This document shows positions 46,253-55,609 of a DNA stretch of 64,000 bases, in pieces. This DNA is from Paenibacillus xylanexedens. Its GTDB lineage: Bacteria > Bacillota > Bacilli > Paenibacillales > Paenibacillaceae. The DNA lies in the NCBI RefSeq assembly GCF_007680605.1, contig NZ_VEIO01000001.1, positions 1,989,276 through 2,053,275 of the forward strand, read 5' to 3'. The position numbers and the translations under genes were made by a program. The notes beneath the pieces are model-generated. The model was not told the DNA's origin and ran no database searches. It saw only the letters and a program-made list of their open reading frames with translations. Position 1 is the first letter of the stretch; every line of letters begins with the position of its first letter.

Positions 46253-47071
46253 ATGCGAATGCGCCTCGTCATGCTCGCACTCGTTATTATTATATGTTCT
46301 GGGGTTTATACAGCTCCTTTAGCCCCTGTGCCTGTGTCTGCTGCTTCATCTGAGGAACCTTCTTCAACCCTCAGTGATACACCGGCGTCTGGGTCAGACG
46401 TTAAAGAAGAACGGTTGACTCTAGGTCAACTTCGTCAGAAATACGCGGATACGTTCAAAACCAATGGCCCTTCCACCAAACAAGTTGCCCTGACTTTTGA
46501 TGATGTACCTGATCCAAGATTTACGCCGCAGGTTCTTGATGTATTAAAAAAATACAAGGTTCGTGCAACGTTTTTTGTTGTCGGCAATCGTGCGGAGAAA
46601 CACCCGGATTTGGTAAAACGGATGGTGAAAGAAGGCCATATTGTCGGTAATCACAGCTACAATCACCCTGAATTCAGTAAGTTATCGATGAACGCCTTTC
46701 GCAAACAAATTTTACATACCGGCGATATTATTCACCGCCTGACAGGTTATACGCCCAAAATGATTCGCCCTCCGTACGGGGACATTAACGAGGAGCAGTT
46801 GCGCTGGGCTGCAAAACAGCATTACAGCATTGTGAACTGGAACGTGGATTCTCTCGATTGGAAAGGACTATCCAAGGAAAAAGTAAAAGATAATATTCTC
46901 TCCGCGGTGAAACCCGGTTCCATCGTATTACAGCACGCTGGCGGCGGCACAGGTTCAAACCTGAAAGGTACGGTAGAGGCTTTGCCTGAGGTTATTGAGG
47001 AATTGCGAAACCGAGGGTATGAATTAGTTACCTTGGACGAGATGCTTAAACTGCCAAAAGAGAAACAATAA
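46253..47071 (+). CDS. Polysaccharide deacetylase (NodB/PdaA-like)
   Basis: A 272-residue exported enzyme removing acetyl groups from peptidoglycan or another polysaccharide. A signal peptide (residues 1-31) precedes a NodB domain with all motifs: ALTFDDVPDPRF (base and metal Asp), GNHSYNHPEF (two metal His), RPPYGDIN, NWNVDSLDWKG and LQHAGGG with the catalytic His. The DDVPD end of the first motif is slightly unusual (DDGP is common). ATG follows AAAGGAGG by nine bases. It is monocistronic with a shared terminator. Confidence 0.92.
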   Translation: MRMRLVMLALVIIICSGVYTAPLAPVPVSAASSEEPSSTLSDTPASGSDVKEERLTLGQLRQKYADTFKTNGPSTKQVALTFDDVPDPRFTPQVLDVLKKYKVRATFFVVGNRAEKHPDLVKRMVKEGHIVGNHSYNHPEFSKLSMNAFRKQILHTGDIIHRLTGYTPKMIRPPYGDINEEQLRWAAKQHYSIVNWNVDSLDWKGLSKEKVKDNILSAVKPGSIVLQHAGGGTGSNLKGTVEALPEVIEELRNRGYELVTLDEMLKLPKEKQ

Positions 47072-47074
47072 ATG

Positions 47075-47146
47075 AAAAACAGGGTGTTCCTCTACGTCAT
47101 CATGAATTATGCCCATCCTGATGATGCAAGAACACCCTATTTATTA
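47075..47146. terminator. Bidirectional terminator between deacetylase and LysM-3D genes
   Basis: CAGGGTGTTC pairs with GAACACCCT; an inner pair TCATCA/TGATGA lengthens it. T-rich flanks exist on both strands, so it serves both convergent genes. Confidence 0.8.
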
Positions 47147-47197
47147 ATGCTCCATTCAACTTATGACCCCACATTCATATATGGGAGGGTTTAAGCC

Positions 47198-47869
47198 TTA
47201 TTTTAAAATGTACAACTCAATATCCTGAAAACCAAATGAGCTAACGAACTGTTTGCTCCCAGGGATAAAGATGTCAATGCGATTTCCTTTAATCGCGCTA
47301 CCTGCATCCAAAGCCGTTGCTACGAAAGCCTGTTTCGGCAATCCAGGATGTGTATGCCCTGTCACCAATACCTTCGTTCCAAAAGGGATAACCTTGGGAT
47401 CCACCGCGATCGTGCCGAGTTCGAGCGGATTTCCAAAATAATCAACGGGGCCCCATCCGCCATTTTCGGAAGCATCTGCGGAATACGCTGTTGCTTTAAC
47501 ACTCAGCATTTTGCTGTAGTCGAATGTTTTCCCCCAAGCCTGTACCACTTTATTATCTGTATTCACGTCTAGGCTTGCGGCAGTAACCGTTTTTTCCTGC
47601 GACTTCGCTTGAACCGGTGCCGCTTCTACTTTGTTTTCGTTACCTGGGATTGTAATTTTCAAACCACCATAGATGTTATAAGGTGAGATGTCTTTATTCG
47701 TTTTAATTAATGTGTTCATATCAACGCCGTATTGCTTGGATAAGGTGAAGAAGGTGTCCCCTTCTTTGGCCACATGAACGGAATCCGCGTGAGCCGGAAC
47801 GGCTTGAATGAATAGAATGGATGTCAGTAGTGCAATGGCTGTTTTGGCTAAACGTTTCTTGTTATACAT
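47198..47869 (-). CDS. LysM and 3D domain cell-wall protein
   Basis: A 223-residue exported protein. Signal peptide at 1-28 (LAKTAIALLTSILFIQAVPAHA), one LysM peptidoglycan-binding domain at about 31-76 (VAKEGDTFFTLSKQYGVDMNTLIKTN, YGGLKITIPG), a linker and a C-terminal 3D domain (MLSVKATAYSADA, GTIAVDPKVIPFGTKVLV, ALDAGSAIKGNRIDIFIP) with the three conserved Asp residues. This pattern is that of lytic transglycosylase-like wall enzymes such as YocH. ATG follows GAGGGAGG. A c-di-AMP riboswitch in the leader (47889-48058) would turn it off when c-di-AMP is high. Confidence 0.93.
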   Translation of the reverse strand: MYNKKRLAKTAIALLTSILFIQAVPAHADSVHVAKEGDTFFTLSKQYGVDMNTLIKTNKDISPYNIYGGLKITIPGNENKVEAAPVQAKSQEKTVTAASLDVNTDNKVVQAWGKTFDYSKMLSVKATAYSADASENGGWGPVDYFGNPLELGTIAVDPKVIPFGTKVLVTGHTHPGLPKQAFVATALDAGSAIKGNRIDIFIPGSKQFVSSFGFQDIELYILK

Positions 47870-47888
47870 GGTCTTCCTCCCTCATGAT

Positions 47889-48058
47889 GCCTGCGAAGTT
47901 AGTTGTCGGATTCGGATGGAGGAACCCACCCTATAGGCTGTACGTGACATGCTGAAGCATTATGTATTCCTAATTCACCCCAAGCAGCATATTTCTCAAA
48001 TCATTAACTATGTCTGCATTGTTACGTCCCCCGCACTTCCGCTTCGGAAGTTTCGGCA
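47889..48058 (-). ncRNA. c-di-AMP riboswitch (ydaO-yuaA type)
   Basis: Reading on the minus strand, GCCGAAAC starts the element, followed by CGGGGGACG, CTTGGGGTGAATTAGG, TAGGGTGGGTTCC and CCGAATCCGACAACTAACTT then CGCAGGC, all matching ydaO consensus blocks in order. It ends about 20 bases before the LysM-3D start, so control may be over translation or a nearby terminator. An extended -10 box TGATATATT lies at 48065-48072, putting transcription start at about the first base of the element. Confidence 0.92.
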
Positions 48059-48180
48059 GTCTTGAATATATCACAATTTTGTAACCTTAAGCTGTAGTAA
48101 ATGTTTCCATTTGGCGTTTTAATTCATTTTACAGGTAACAGAAAAGTTACTTTTTAAGTTCTACCTTTTCCGCAAACAAC

Positions 48181-48216
48181 AAAAAAACGTTACCGGATCT
48201 TTCGATCCGATAACGC
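48181..48216 (-). terminator. Intrinsic terminator after the amino acid ABC operon
   Basis: On the minus strand CGTTATCGGATC pairs with GATCCGGTAACG around GAAA and is followed by seven T. Confidence 0.92.
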
Positions 48217-48253
48217 CGTTATTCATTTGATTCTATAAACAGCATGGCATGAA

Positions 48254-48982
48254 TTAAAGTACTTTTGCGAGAAAGTCTCGAGTACGCGGATGTTTTGGCG
48301 CCCCAAACACTTCATCCGGGGTACCTTCCTCAACGATGACACCGCCGTCCATAAACAGAATGCGGTCTCCCACCTCACGCGCAAAACCCATCTCATGTGT
48401 TACAATGACCATCGTCATTCCGCCTTCAGCAAGACGTTTCATGACTTCCAATACCTCTCCGACCATCTCCGGATCAAGGGCCGATGTTGGCTCGTCAAAC
48501 AGCATTACATGCGGCTGCATCGCGAGCGCTCTTGCAATTGCAATCCGTTGCTTTTGACCACCGGACAGCTGGTTCGGATATACGTCTTTTTTGTCCGCCA
48601 AACCGACTGTCTTCAGAAGATCCTCGGCAATTTTGTTAGCCTCATCCGTGGATTGTTTCTTCACTTTGATTGGAGCAATCGTGATGTTTTGCTGCACCGT
48701 TTTATGAGGAAACAGATTAAAATGCTGGAACACCATGCCCATCTTTTCACGTGTAGCATTAATGTTATGCTTGGGATCGGTAATCGAAACACCTTCGAAA
48801 TCGATCTGTCCCGATGAAGGTTGTTCCAGCAGATTCAGACAGCGCAGAAATGTACTTTTTCCCGAACCCGAAGGACCAATAACTACAACGACCTCACCTT
48901 TTCCGATCGTTACGTCAATGCCCTTCAGAACATCATTTTTACCATATGATTTGTGTAATTGTCTAACGTCTATCACTTGCAC
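48254..48982 (-). CDS. glnQ: Amino acid ABC transporter ATP-binding protein (GlnQ-like)
   Basis: A 242-residue ATPase powering amino acid uptake. Walker [10 protein letters not shown] (about 33-41), Q-loop [12 protein letters not shown], signature LSGGQKQR, Walker [15 protein letters not shown] and H-loop [14 protein letters not shown] are all intact. Typical of polar amino acid importers (glutamine, arginine, cystine). The start is GTG, overlapping the stop of the fused permease gene by 20 bases, so translation is coupled. The exact substrate is not decided. Confidence 0.95.
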   Translation of the reverse strand: MQVIDVRQLHKSYGKNDVLKGIDVTIGKGEVVVVIGPSGSGKSTFLRCLNLLEQPSSGQIDFEGVSITDPKHNINATREKMGMVFQHFNLFPHKTVQQNITIAPIKVKKQSTDEANKIAEDLLKTVGLADKKDVYPNQLSGGQKQRIAIARALAMQPHVMLFDEPTSALDPEMVGEVLEVMKRLAEGGMTMVIVTHEMGFAREVGDRILFMDGGVIVEEGTPDEVFGAPKHPRTRDFLAKVL

Positions 48983-50429
48983 CCAACTTCCTTTCCAATC
49001 GTCCGAGCAGCTTGGACAGAATAAATGTCATCACAAAGTAAATCGCTGCCGCAATAATGAACGGGTTCAGACCCTGGAACGTAAGATTTTTGACTACACT
49101 TGCTTGATACATAATATCCACCATACCGATGACGGAAATAATAGATGATTCTTTAATAATCGTTACGAACTCGTTACCGATGGCTGGCAAAACGGCCTTA
49201 AAGGCCTGTGGCAGAATAATGTAACGCATCGCTGCGCCTCTGCCCATACCCAGTGAACGAGCTGCTTCCAGTTGACCTCGATCAACGCCTTGAATACCGG
49301 CACGGAAAATTTCGGCGAGATACGCACCGCTGTTAATGGAAAGCGTCATAATCCCTGCTTGAAGCGCCGAGAAGTTAATGCCAAAAGTCAGCGACACCCC
49401 GTAATAGATAATCATGAGTTGCACCAGCATTGGCGTCCCGCGGATCACCTCTACATAGGTTGTACCGATCCAGCGAAGAATCGCCATATTATGAAGACGG
49501 AACAGGCAAATAATCAGACCGATGATGACCCCGAATAATACGCCTAGCGCCGACAACAGGAGCGTGTATCCGATACCTGTTGCATATAAGCCTTTGTATT
49601 CCCAGAACAGTTGGAAAATGTTTTGAGATTTATTGACTTTGTCAGCCATCAGGAGACTTGCTTCTTTAACCATCTGGTTGATCTTATCTTCGCTTTTCAA
49701 GCGATCCAAGGTTTTGTTTACAGCGGTTAAGAGCTCCGTATTCCCCTTACGGATCCCGACAGCGGCCTCAGCCTGTTCTTCGTCTGGAACCGCTGCAGCA
49801 AGACCGATAATGTCATCCAGGTAACCGGCGGCTACGGTATCTTCTACAATAGCTGCATCAACGCGTTTGGTTTGCAATTGAAGCACGATGTCGGATATTT
49901 TATCCAGTGAAGTCAGCTTTGCTCCAGGAATCTTCTGTCCGATGGTCTCTTGAATGGATCCCTTTTGCACGCCAATCTTGACATTTTCCAGTGATTTCAT
50001 GTCCGGATAGTTGTCCTTGTCGACATTACGAACCATAATCACTTGTTTGGATTTGTAATACGGTTCTGAGAAATCAATGCTTTTCTTACGTTCATCCGTC
50101 GGTGTCATGCCAGAGACGACCAAGTCTACACGGCCACTCTGAAGCGCGGGCAGAAGTCCATCGAAGCCCATATCCTCAATAACGAGTTCAGCTCCAAGAT
50201 CCGCTGCAATTTCTTTGGCAATCGCAATATCGAATCCGACGATTTCGTCTTTGCCATTGATGACTTTGTGGAATTCATATGGTGCAAAATCCGCACTTGT
50301 ACCAAGCACCAGTTTTTTACCACCTGAGCTGTTGTCTGTCGTTCCGCTCGCCAGCGCCGCAGGTGCAGCCGCCGTCAGAAAAAGAAGGAACGTTAACAAC
50401 ATTACGGTATAACGACTTATTAATTTCAA
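48963..50429 (-). CDS. Fused substrate-binding/permease protein of an amino acid ABC importer
   Basis: A 488-residue protein combining two parts: a signal anchor (residues 1-28), an SBP_bac_3 domain for an amino acid ([57 protein letters not shown], about 35-265), and a permease domain (about 290-480) with five or so membrane segments and the EAA loop [23 protein letters not shown]. This GlnPH-like fusion tethers the binding domain to the membrane. The start is TTG, seven bases after GGGGAG. A strong promoter with a palindrome lies upstream. Glutamine or arginine are likely ligands by family only. Confidence 0.92.
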   Translation of the reverse strand: MKLISRYTVMLLTFLLFLTAAAPAALASGTTDNSSGGKKLVLGTSADFAPYEFHKVINGKDEIVGFDIAIAKEIAADLGAELVIEDMGFDGLLPALQSGRVDLVVSGMTPTDERKKSIDFSEPYYKSKQVIMVRNVDKDNYPDMKSLENVKIGVQKGSIQETIGQKIPGAKLTSLDKISDIVLQLQTKRVDAAIVEDTVAAGYLDDIIGLAAAVPDEEQAEAAVGIRKGNTELLTAVNKTLDRLKSEDKINQMVKEASLLMADKVNKSQNIFQLFWEYKGLYATGIGYTLLLSALGVLFGVIIGLIICLFRLHNMAILRWIGTTYVEVIRGTPMLVQLMIIYYGVSLTFGINFSALQAGIMTLSINSGAYLAEIFRAGIQGVDRGQLEAARSLGMGRGAAMRYIILPQAFKAVLPAIGNEFVTIIKESSIISVIGMVDIMYQASVVKNLTFQGLNPFIIAAAIYFVMTFILSKLLGRLERKLGASDRR

Positions 50430-50500
50430 CCTTGTTCTCCCCTTACAATGCTATAATTACGATTACTTACTGATTCGTCAGTCATGTTGATGACTGAGTC

Positions 50501-50529
50501 ATTATAAAGTACAATGCATGATTATGCAA
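50501..50529 (-). promoter_or_regulatory. Sigma-A promoter with overlapping palindrome for the ABC importer
   Basis: Minus strand: -35 TTGCAT (50524-50529), 17-base spacer, -10 TATAAT (50501-50506). TGCATGATTATGCA (50516-50529) is a near-perfect inverted repeat covering the -35, a likely repressor site. The divergent M20 gene has an extended -10 (TGTTATACT) at 50581-50589. Confidence 0.75.
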
Positions 50530-50627
50530 TGCATTTTCAAGATCAAATCTTGACTTGTTTCTGAAAAAATACTGCAAACATGTTATACTCATGGAGTTAT
50601 TTTCATTTTTGCCTAAGGAGTTTAGCC

Positions 50628-51803
50628 ATGACAACAAACAAAATCCAAATTTTTAACGTTACTGATCAATATGCTTCCCGTTTCAAAGACATTTCATCAT
50701 ATATCGGGGCTCATCCTGAACTTGGAAATGAAGAATATCTTGCCTCAGCCCGCTTGAAGGAAGAATTGTCTTATCATGGGTTTGAAGTACAAGCTCCGAT
50801 TCTCGGACTGGAAACAGCTTTCATCGGTACTTATGCTTCGAGCAAGCCAGGCCCGACCATTGCCCTACTATGTGAATATGATGCTTTGCCCGAAATTGGC
50901 CATGCTTGCGGACACCACCTGATCTGCATGATGAGCCTTGGCGCAGCCGTTGGCCTGAAAGCCATTGTGGACGATGTCGGCGGAACGATCAAGGTGTTTG
51001 GTACACCTGCAGAGGAGACACGCGGGGCTAAAGTTCCGATGGCGGAAGCGGGGTTATTCGACGACTGTGATGTCGCACTGATGGTCCATCCATTCTATGC
51101 TTATGAAAAATCAGGCAGCTCCCTTGCAATCGATGCCGTACAGTTCGAGTTTCATGGTAAATCCTCACATGCGGCTGCCAGCCCACACGAAGGTATTAAT
51201 GCCCTCGATGCGGTTATCCAAACATTCACCGGAATTAATGCGTTTAGACAGCAGGTGAAAAGCACCGTCCGTATTCACGGCATCATAAATAGCGGCGGAC
51301 AAGCTGCTAACATTATCCCGGATTATGCTTCTGCTCAGTTTTACGTGCGTGCAGCCACACGCAAAGAACTGAACGTACTAACCGAACGTGTCATTCAGAT
51401 TGCACAAGGCGCTGCACTTCAGACCGGATGTAAACTCGTGACATCCAACTACGAAACATCTTATGATGAAATGGTCACGAATGAGACCTTCTCTGACGCG
51501 TTCAGTCAGAATCTAATGGAACTCGGTATTCCGCAGGAAGAGATCGTCAGCGGGAACGACCATGGCTCAATGGATATCGGTAATGTTTCCCTGAGATGCC
51601 CAGCGATTCACCCTTATATCCGTGTCGTTGATGAAGTTCATACGCTACACTCCGTTGAATTCCGTGATTTGGCGTTGCAGGAACGCGCTCTGGACGGCAT
51701 GATTTTGGGAGCCAAAGCACTTGCTGCTACAGCTTATGATGTTCTGAGCAAGCCTGAACTGTTACAAGCCATCCGTAAGGAATTTGACCAAATTACTCGC
51801 TAA
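50628..51803 (+). CDS. M20 family amidohydrolase/peptidase
   Basis: A 391-residue cytoplasmic metal hydrolase related to AbgB and N-acyl amino acid hydrolases. Metal-binding blocks: CEYDALPEIGHACGHHLICM (Cys/Asp/His ligands), ETRGAKVPMAEAG (catalytic Glu region), MVHPFY, and NDHGSMDIGNVS near the end. The dimerisation domain FEFHGKSSHAAASPHEGINALDAVI lies in the middle. Start at 50628 follows AAGGAG by eight bases. It is divergent from the amino acid importer, which suggests it may release amino acids from acylated or peptide forms for use with that importer. Confidence 0.9.
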   Translation: MTTNKIQIFNVTDQYASRFKDISSYIGAHPELGNEEYLASARLKEELSYHGFEVQAPILGLETAFIGTYASSKPGPTIALLCEYDALPEIGHACGHHLICMMSLGAAVGLKAIVDDVGGTIKVFGTPAEETRGAKVPMAEAGLFDDCDVALMVHPFYAYEKSGSSLAIDAVQFEFHGKSSHAAASPHEGINALDAVIQTFTGINAFRQQVKSTVRIHGIINSGGQAANIIPDYASAQFYVRAATRKELNVLTERVIQIAQGAALQTGCKLVTSNYETSYDEMVTNETFSDAFSQNLMELGIPQEEIVSGNDHGSMDIGNVSLRCPAIHPYIRVVDEVHTLHSVEFRDLALQERALDGMILGAKALAATAYDVLSKPELLQAIRKEFDQITR

Positions 51804-51811
51804 GTGATTCC

Positions 51812-51882
51812 GGAGTATGTTTGGACCGCTTTGAATGAATCAATTCAAGTGTGGTAACCAAACTTACTCCTTTTTTTCCTTT
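51812..51882 (+). terminator. Intrinsic terminator after the M20 gene
   Basis: GGAGTATGTTTGG pairs with CCAAACTTACTCC, with an inner stem TTGAA/TTCAA, followed by seven T. Confidence 0.88.
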
Positions 51883-51893
51883 TTTCGTAACAG

Positions 51894-51921
51894 CAAAAGC
51901 CGCAGTTATTAAACTGCGGCA
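51894..51921 (-). terminator. Intrinsic terminator after glgA
   Basis: On the minus strand GCCGCAGTTT-AAT-AACTGCGGC followed by TTTTG, 32 bases after the stop of glgA. Confidence 0.8.
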
Positions 51922-51952
51922 CTCCATACGTAAATAAAACCTCAATCTTGGA

Positions 51953-53383
51953 TCACACCTGAATTCGACGATAAATATCCATATATTCCTCAGCCGATAC
52001 TTCCCAGCTGTATTCTCCGCTCAATGCGTTTTTCACAATTTTTTTCCACTCATCCGGTTTACGATAGAACTCTTCTGCACGGCGAATGGTATTCATCATG
52101 TCATGTGCATTAAAACTTGTAAATGAGAAGCCGTTACCTTCACCTGTAAACTCATTGTAAGCTTGAACTGTATCGTTTAATCCCCCTGTCTCCCTTACCA
52201 GTGGTACACTGCCATAACGCAATGCCAGCAACTGGCTAATTCCACATGGCTCAAATTTGGATGGCATCAGGAAGATGTCACTGCCTGCATAGAAACGACG
52301 AGATAATCCGTCATTGAATGTGATCTGTGCTGACATTTTTAGTGGATACCGATTAGCCGCCTCTCTGAACCAATGCTCATAAGCTGAATCTCCAGTCCCC
52401 AGCACGGCGAATTGAATGTCATCGTAGTAGAGCAGTTCATCCAGTACACGGCATACCAGATCCAGTCCTTTAGAATCAACGAGCCTAGTCACCATGACCA
52501 TCAGTGGTGCATCTGGACGAACCGGAAGCCCCAGTTCTTTTTGCAATTCGATTTTATTCTCGATTTTTTTGGACAAGCTTGATCTGTATTTGACCGCAAT
52601 CTTATTGTCCGTTGCCGGGTTATAACTTCTGGTATCAATGCCGTTCACAATACCGCTGAAGCGGTCACCGAGCGAACTCAGTAATCCATCCAGTCCATAC
52701 CCATAATACGACGTTTGCACTTCTCTGGCATAGGTTGGGCTCACCGTTGTCACATGATCAGAATACACAATTCCTGCTTTCAGGAAATTGACATTCCCAT
52801 AATATTCGGCGCCTTCCATCGTAAAATACCGATCATCAAGCTCCAAAATTTCACTGAACAACTGGTGTGGAAATACACCTTGATACAACAGATTATGTAT
52901 GGTGAATACCGTTCGGATTTCACTATAAAATGCATCATAAGCATAGTGAGCCTTGAGCAACAACGGAATCATACCTGCATGCCAGTCATGTGTGTGCAGA
53001 ACGTCTGGCTTAAAATCGAGCTGTGGAAGCACCTCAAGTACAGCGCGGTTAAAAAATGCAAATCGCTCGCCATCATCCATGTAGCCATAAACGCCATCCC
53101 GTGCAAAATAATACTCATTGTCAATAAAATAAACCGGAATCCCTTCATACTCCAGCATCTCAACGCCACAATAGGCTCTACGCCAACCAAGCGGAACATC
53201 CGTCACGAGCACGGGTTTCATAGCTTCTTTGTACTCTTCGGGTATCCCTTTATATTTCGGCAAAATCACGCGTACATCTGCTCCGTTATTTTTCAACGCT
53301 TGCGGTAGAGCACCGATAACGTCAGCCAGGCCTCCCGTTTTGATAAACGGATGGGCCTCTGCTGCTGCAAATAAAATATTCAT
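51953..53383 (-). CDS. glgA: Glycogen synthase
   Basis: A 476-residue GT5 glucosyltransferase extending glycogen chains from ADP-glucose. The N-terminal motif is HPFIKTGGLADVIGALP (the KTGGL ADP-glucose loop, residues 12-28), DVLHTHDWHAG follows, and the C-terminal domain has FLMPSKFEPCGISQLLALRYGSVPLVRETGGLNDTV with the catalytic Glu. Length is normal. Its ATG overlaps the glgB stop by four bases, so the two are translationally coupled. Together with glgC (divergent) it forms the ADP-glucose pathway. Confidence 0.96.
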   Translation of the reverse strand: MNILFAAAEAHPFIKTGGLADVIGALPQALKNNGADVRVILPKYKGIPEEYKEAMKPVLVTDVPLGWRRAYCGVEMLEYEGIPVYFIDNEYYFARDGVYGYMDDGERFAFFNRAVLEVLPQLDFKPDVLHTHDWHAGMIPLLLKAHYAYDAFYSEIRTVFTIHNLLYQGVFPHQLFSEILELDDRYFTMEGAEYYGNVNFLKAGIVYSDHVTTVSPTYAREVQTSYYGYGLDGLLSSLGDRFSGIVNGIDTRSYNPATDNKIAVKYRSSLSKKIENKIELQKELGLPVRPDAPLMVMVTRLVDSKGLDLVCRVLDELLYYDDIQFAVLGTGDSAYEHWFREAANRYPLKMSAQITFNDGLSRRFYAGSDIFLMPSKFEPCGISQLLALRYGSVPLVRETGGLNDTVQAYNEFTGEGNGFSFTSFNAHDMMNTIRRAEEFYRKPDEWKKIVKNALSGEYSWEVSAEEYMDIYRRIQV

Positions 53384-55413
53384 ACTTGTGTCCCCCTATT
53401 CGGTTTAAGCGTGCTGTTCCCTTTTTTTTCTGTATTTTTTTCTGTATTTTTTTCCATCTTTTTTCTCGATTTCACGGAAGCGCTGCCTTCAGCGACGGGC
53501 TCCGTTTTCCGGCGTGTATTCTTTTTTAAAATAACGATACTTAGCGGTGGTAAGTCCAGTTCCAGGCTGTTTGCATGCCCGTGAAATGGAATCTTTTCCG
53601 TAGGGATCAGCATATCATTAATTATCCCTGAACCACCGTAATCCGAATGATCACTATTCAATATTTCGGTATACATACCGGGACGCATGACGCCAATCCG
53701 GTAACGCTCCCTTTTGACAGGCTGAAAGTTAATGAGCACAAGGAGTGTATCCGCAGGTTTTTTTCCTTTGCGAACATATGAAATGACACTTTGGCCCTGG
53801 TCATCCGGAGTGATCCACTCATAACCGTCAAAGGAATGATCAAGCTCCCACAAAGCTTTTTCACGGACGTACAGCTCAGATAGCTCGCGCTCGAATTTGT
53901 GCAGGCTACGGTGACTATCATAGTCCAGCAAAAACCAGTCCAACTGATCTTCATCTTTCCATTCGATGAACTGTCCGAACTCTCCACCCATGAACAACAG
54001 CTTTTTGCCCGGAAATGTCATGAAATAACCGAGAAACGCGCGCATCCCTGCGAATTTTTGCTCATAACTTCCTGGCATTTTGTTCAGAAGGGACTTTTTA
54101 CCATGCACGACCTCGTCATGAGACAGAGGAAGCACATAATTTTCAGAAAAGGAGTAAACCACCGGAAATGTCAACAAATGATGTTTGGAAGCACGTTCAT
54201 GAAAATCAGATTCCATGTAATCTAACGTATCATTCATCCAGCCCATGTTCCATTTATAGTTAAAACCCAGACCACCTTTGTCCACCGGCATGGTAACCAT
54301 CGGCCATGCACTGGATTCTTCAGCCATCATTAAAGCATAAGGATAATATTCGAAAACAGTTGTATTCAACTGTTGTAAAAAAGCGACAGCTTCTTTATTC
54401 TCCAGGCCGCCTTCATCGTTCGTACGATATTGTCCTGGCTGCTTTTCAAAATCAAGACGAAGCATACTCGTGACCGCATCAACACGAAGTCCATCAAAAT
54501 GATACATTTCCATCCAGTACAGCGCGTTCGAAATAAGGAATGAGCGAACCTCGGGTTTGGAATAATCAAAACTAAGTGTTCCCCATCCCGGTTTCTCGGC
54601 TAACATTGGATCTGCGTACTCGAACAGCGCTGTACCATCAAACAGACGTAAACCATGCTCATCTTTGGCAAAGTGAGCCGGTACCCAATCCAGCAATACA
54701 CCAATGCCAGCCTGATGTAGCGTATCCACCAGATACATCAGATCTTTGGGTTGCCCGTAGCGGCTTGTAGGTGCGTAAAAGCCCGTATTTTGGTAACCCC
54801 ATGAAAGGTCATATGGATGCTCACTAAGGGGCATCATTTCGACGTGGGTATAATTCATCTCAAGCAAATAAGGAACGAGCAAATCCGCCATCTCACGATA
54901 GCTATACAGGCTTCCATCGCCCTTGCGCTTCCATGTACCCAGATGCATTTCGTAAATATGTAAAGGTTTGTTGTACATCGAGCGTTGTTTACGCCTCCAC
55001 GCACCGTCATTCCATTTGTAACCTTCAAGGGAACTTGTGATTGACGCTGTCTGGGGACGGACTTCTGCTTCAAATGCATAAGGGTCTGCTTTAAGGATTT
55101 CAGTTCCGTTTTCCGTTAAAATGCGAAATTTGTATAAAGTACCTTCTTCAATTCCCGGAAAAAAACGACTCCAAAATCCAGATTCGGGTATCTTATATAA
55201 AGGTTCCTTTTCCCCTTGCCATCCATTACGGTCCAGAGCCAGTCCGACTTCTACGGCATTGGGAGCCCACACGGTAAAACGGAACCCTTGACGGTGATCG
55301 CGAGTCTCAGGATGCGCGCCCAACATTCGATAACTGTGATGAAGATTGCCTTCATGAAATAAATAAATAAGATCAGATAACTTATCCGGTTGTGCCAACG
55401 GTTCAATAGCCAA
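53380..55413 (-). CDS. glgB: 1,4-alpha-glucan branching enzyme
   Basis: A 677-residue GH13 enzyme making alpha-1,6 branches in glycogen. An N-terminal CBM48 domain (YRMLGAHPETRDHRQGFRFTVWAPNA) precedes the catalytic barrel with GLRVDAVTSML (nucleophile Asp), LMMAEESSAWP (acid Glu) and LSHDEVVHGKKS. The C-terminal domain ends near LSIVILKKN, then an unusual Lys/Glu/Asn-rich tail of about 45 residues (MEKNTEKNTEKK repeat) with no match in usual GlgB. A TTG start at 55413 follows AAGGTG by five bases; the ATG at 55458 is unsupported. It is first in the glgB-glgA operon. Confidence 0.94.
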   Translation of the reverse strand: MAIEPLAQPDKLSDLIYLFHEGNLHHSYRMLGAHPETRDHRQGFRFTVWAPNAVEVGLALDRNGWQGEKEPLYKIPESGFWSRFFPGIEEGTLYKFRILTENGTEILKADPYAFEAEVRPQTASITSSLEGYKWNDGAWRRKQRSMYNKPLHIYEMHLGTWKRKGDGSLYSYREMADLLVPYLLEMNYTHVEMMPLSEHPYDLSWGYQNTGFYAPTSRYGQPKDLMYLVDTLHQAGIGVLLDWVPAHFAKDEHGLRLFDGTALFEYADPMLAEKPGWGTLSFDYSKPEVRSFLISNALYWMEMYHFDGLRVDAVTSMLRLDFEKQPGQYRTNDEGGLENKEAVAFLQQLNTTVFEYYPYALMMAEESSAWPMVTMPVDKGGLGFNYKWNMGWMNDTLDYMESDFHERASKHHLLTFPVVYSFSENYVLPLSHDEVVHGKKSLLNKMPGSYEQKFAGMRAFLGYFMTFPGKKLLFMGGEFGQFIEWKDEDQLDWFLLDYDSHRSLHKFERELSELYVREKALWELDHSFDGYEWITPDDQGQSVISYVRKGKKPADTLLVLINFQPVKRERYRIGVMRPGMYTEILNSDHSDYGGSGIINDMLIPTEKIPFHGHANSLELDLPPLSIVILKKNTRRKTEPVAEGSASVKSRKKMEKNTEKNTEKKGNSTLKPNRGTQV

Positions 55414-55609
55414 GGGATCACCTTCTTTTCTCCAGAAAATAGATATAACGCTAACCATTACCCCATTCTAGCCAAGTTGAAAAGAAAAATGCGTTGTTTT
55501 AAAAAATGATGTTTTTTTTCAGAATTTTTACAATAGCTATCGTTTCAGAGGCTTCGCTTTCGTTTACTAATGTACTACACTGCACAAATATTTTGGGAGG
55601 GAAACGATC

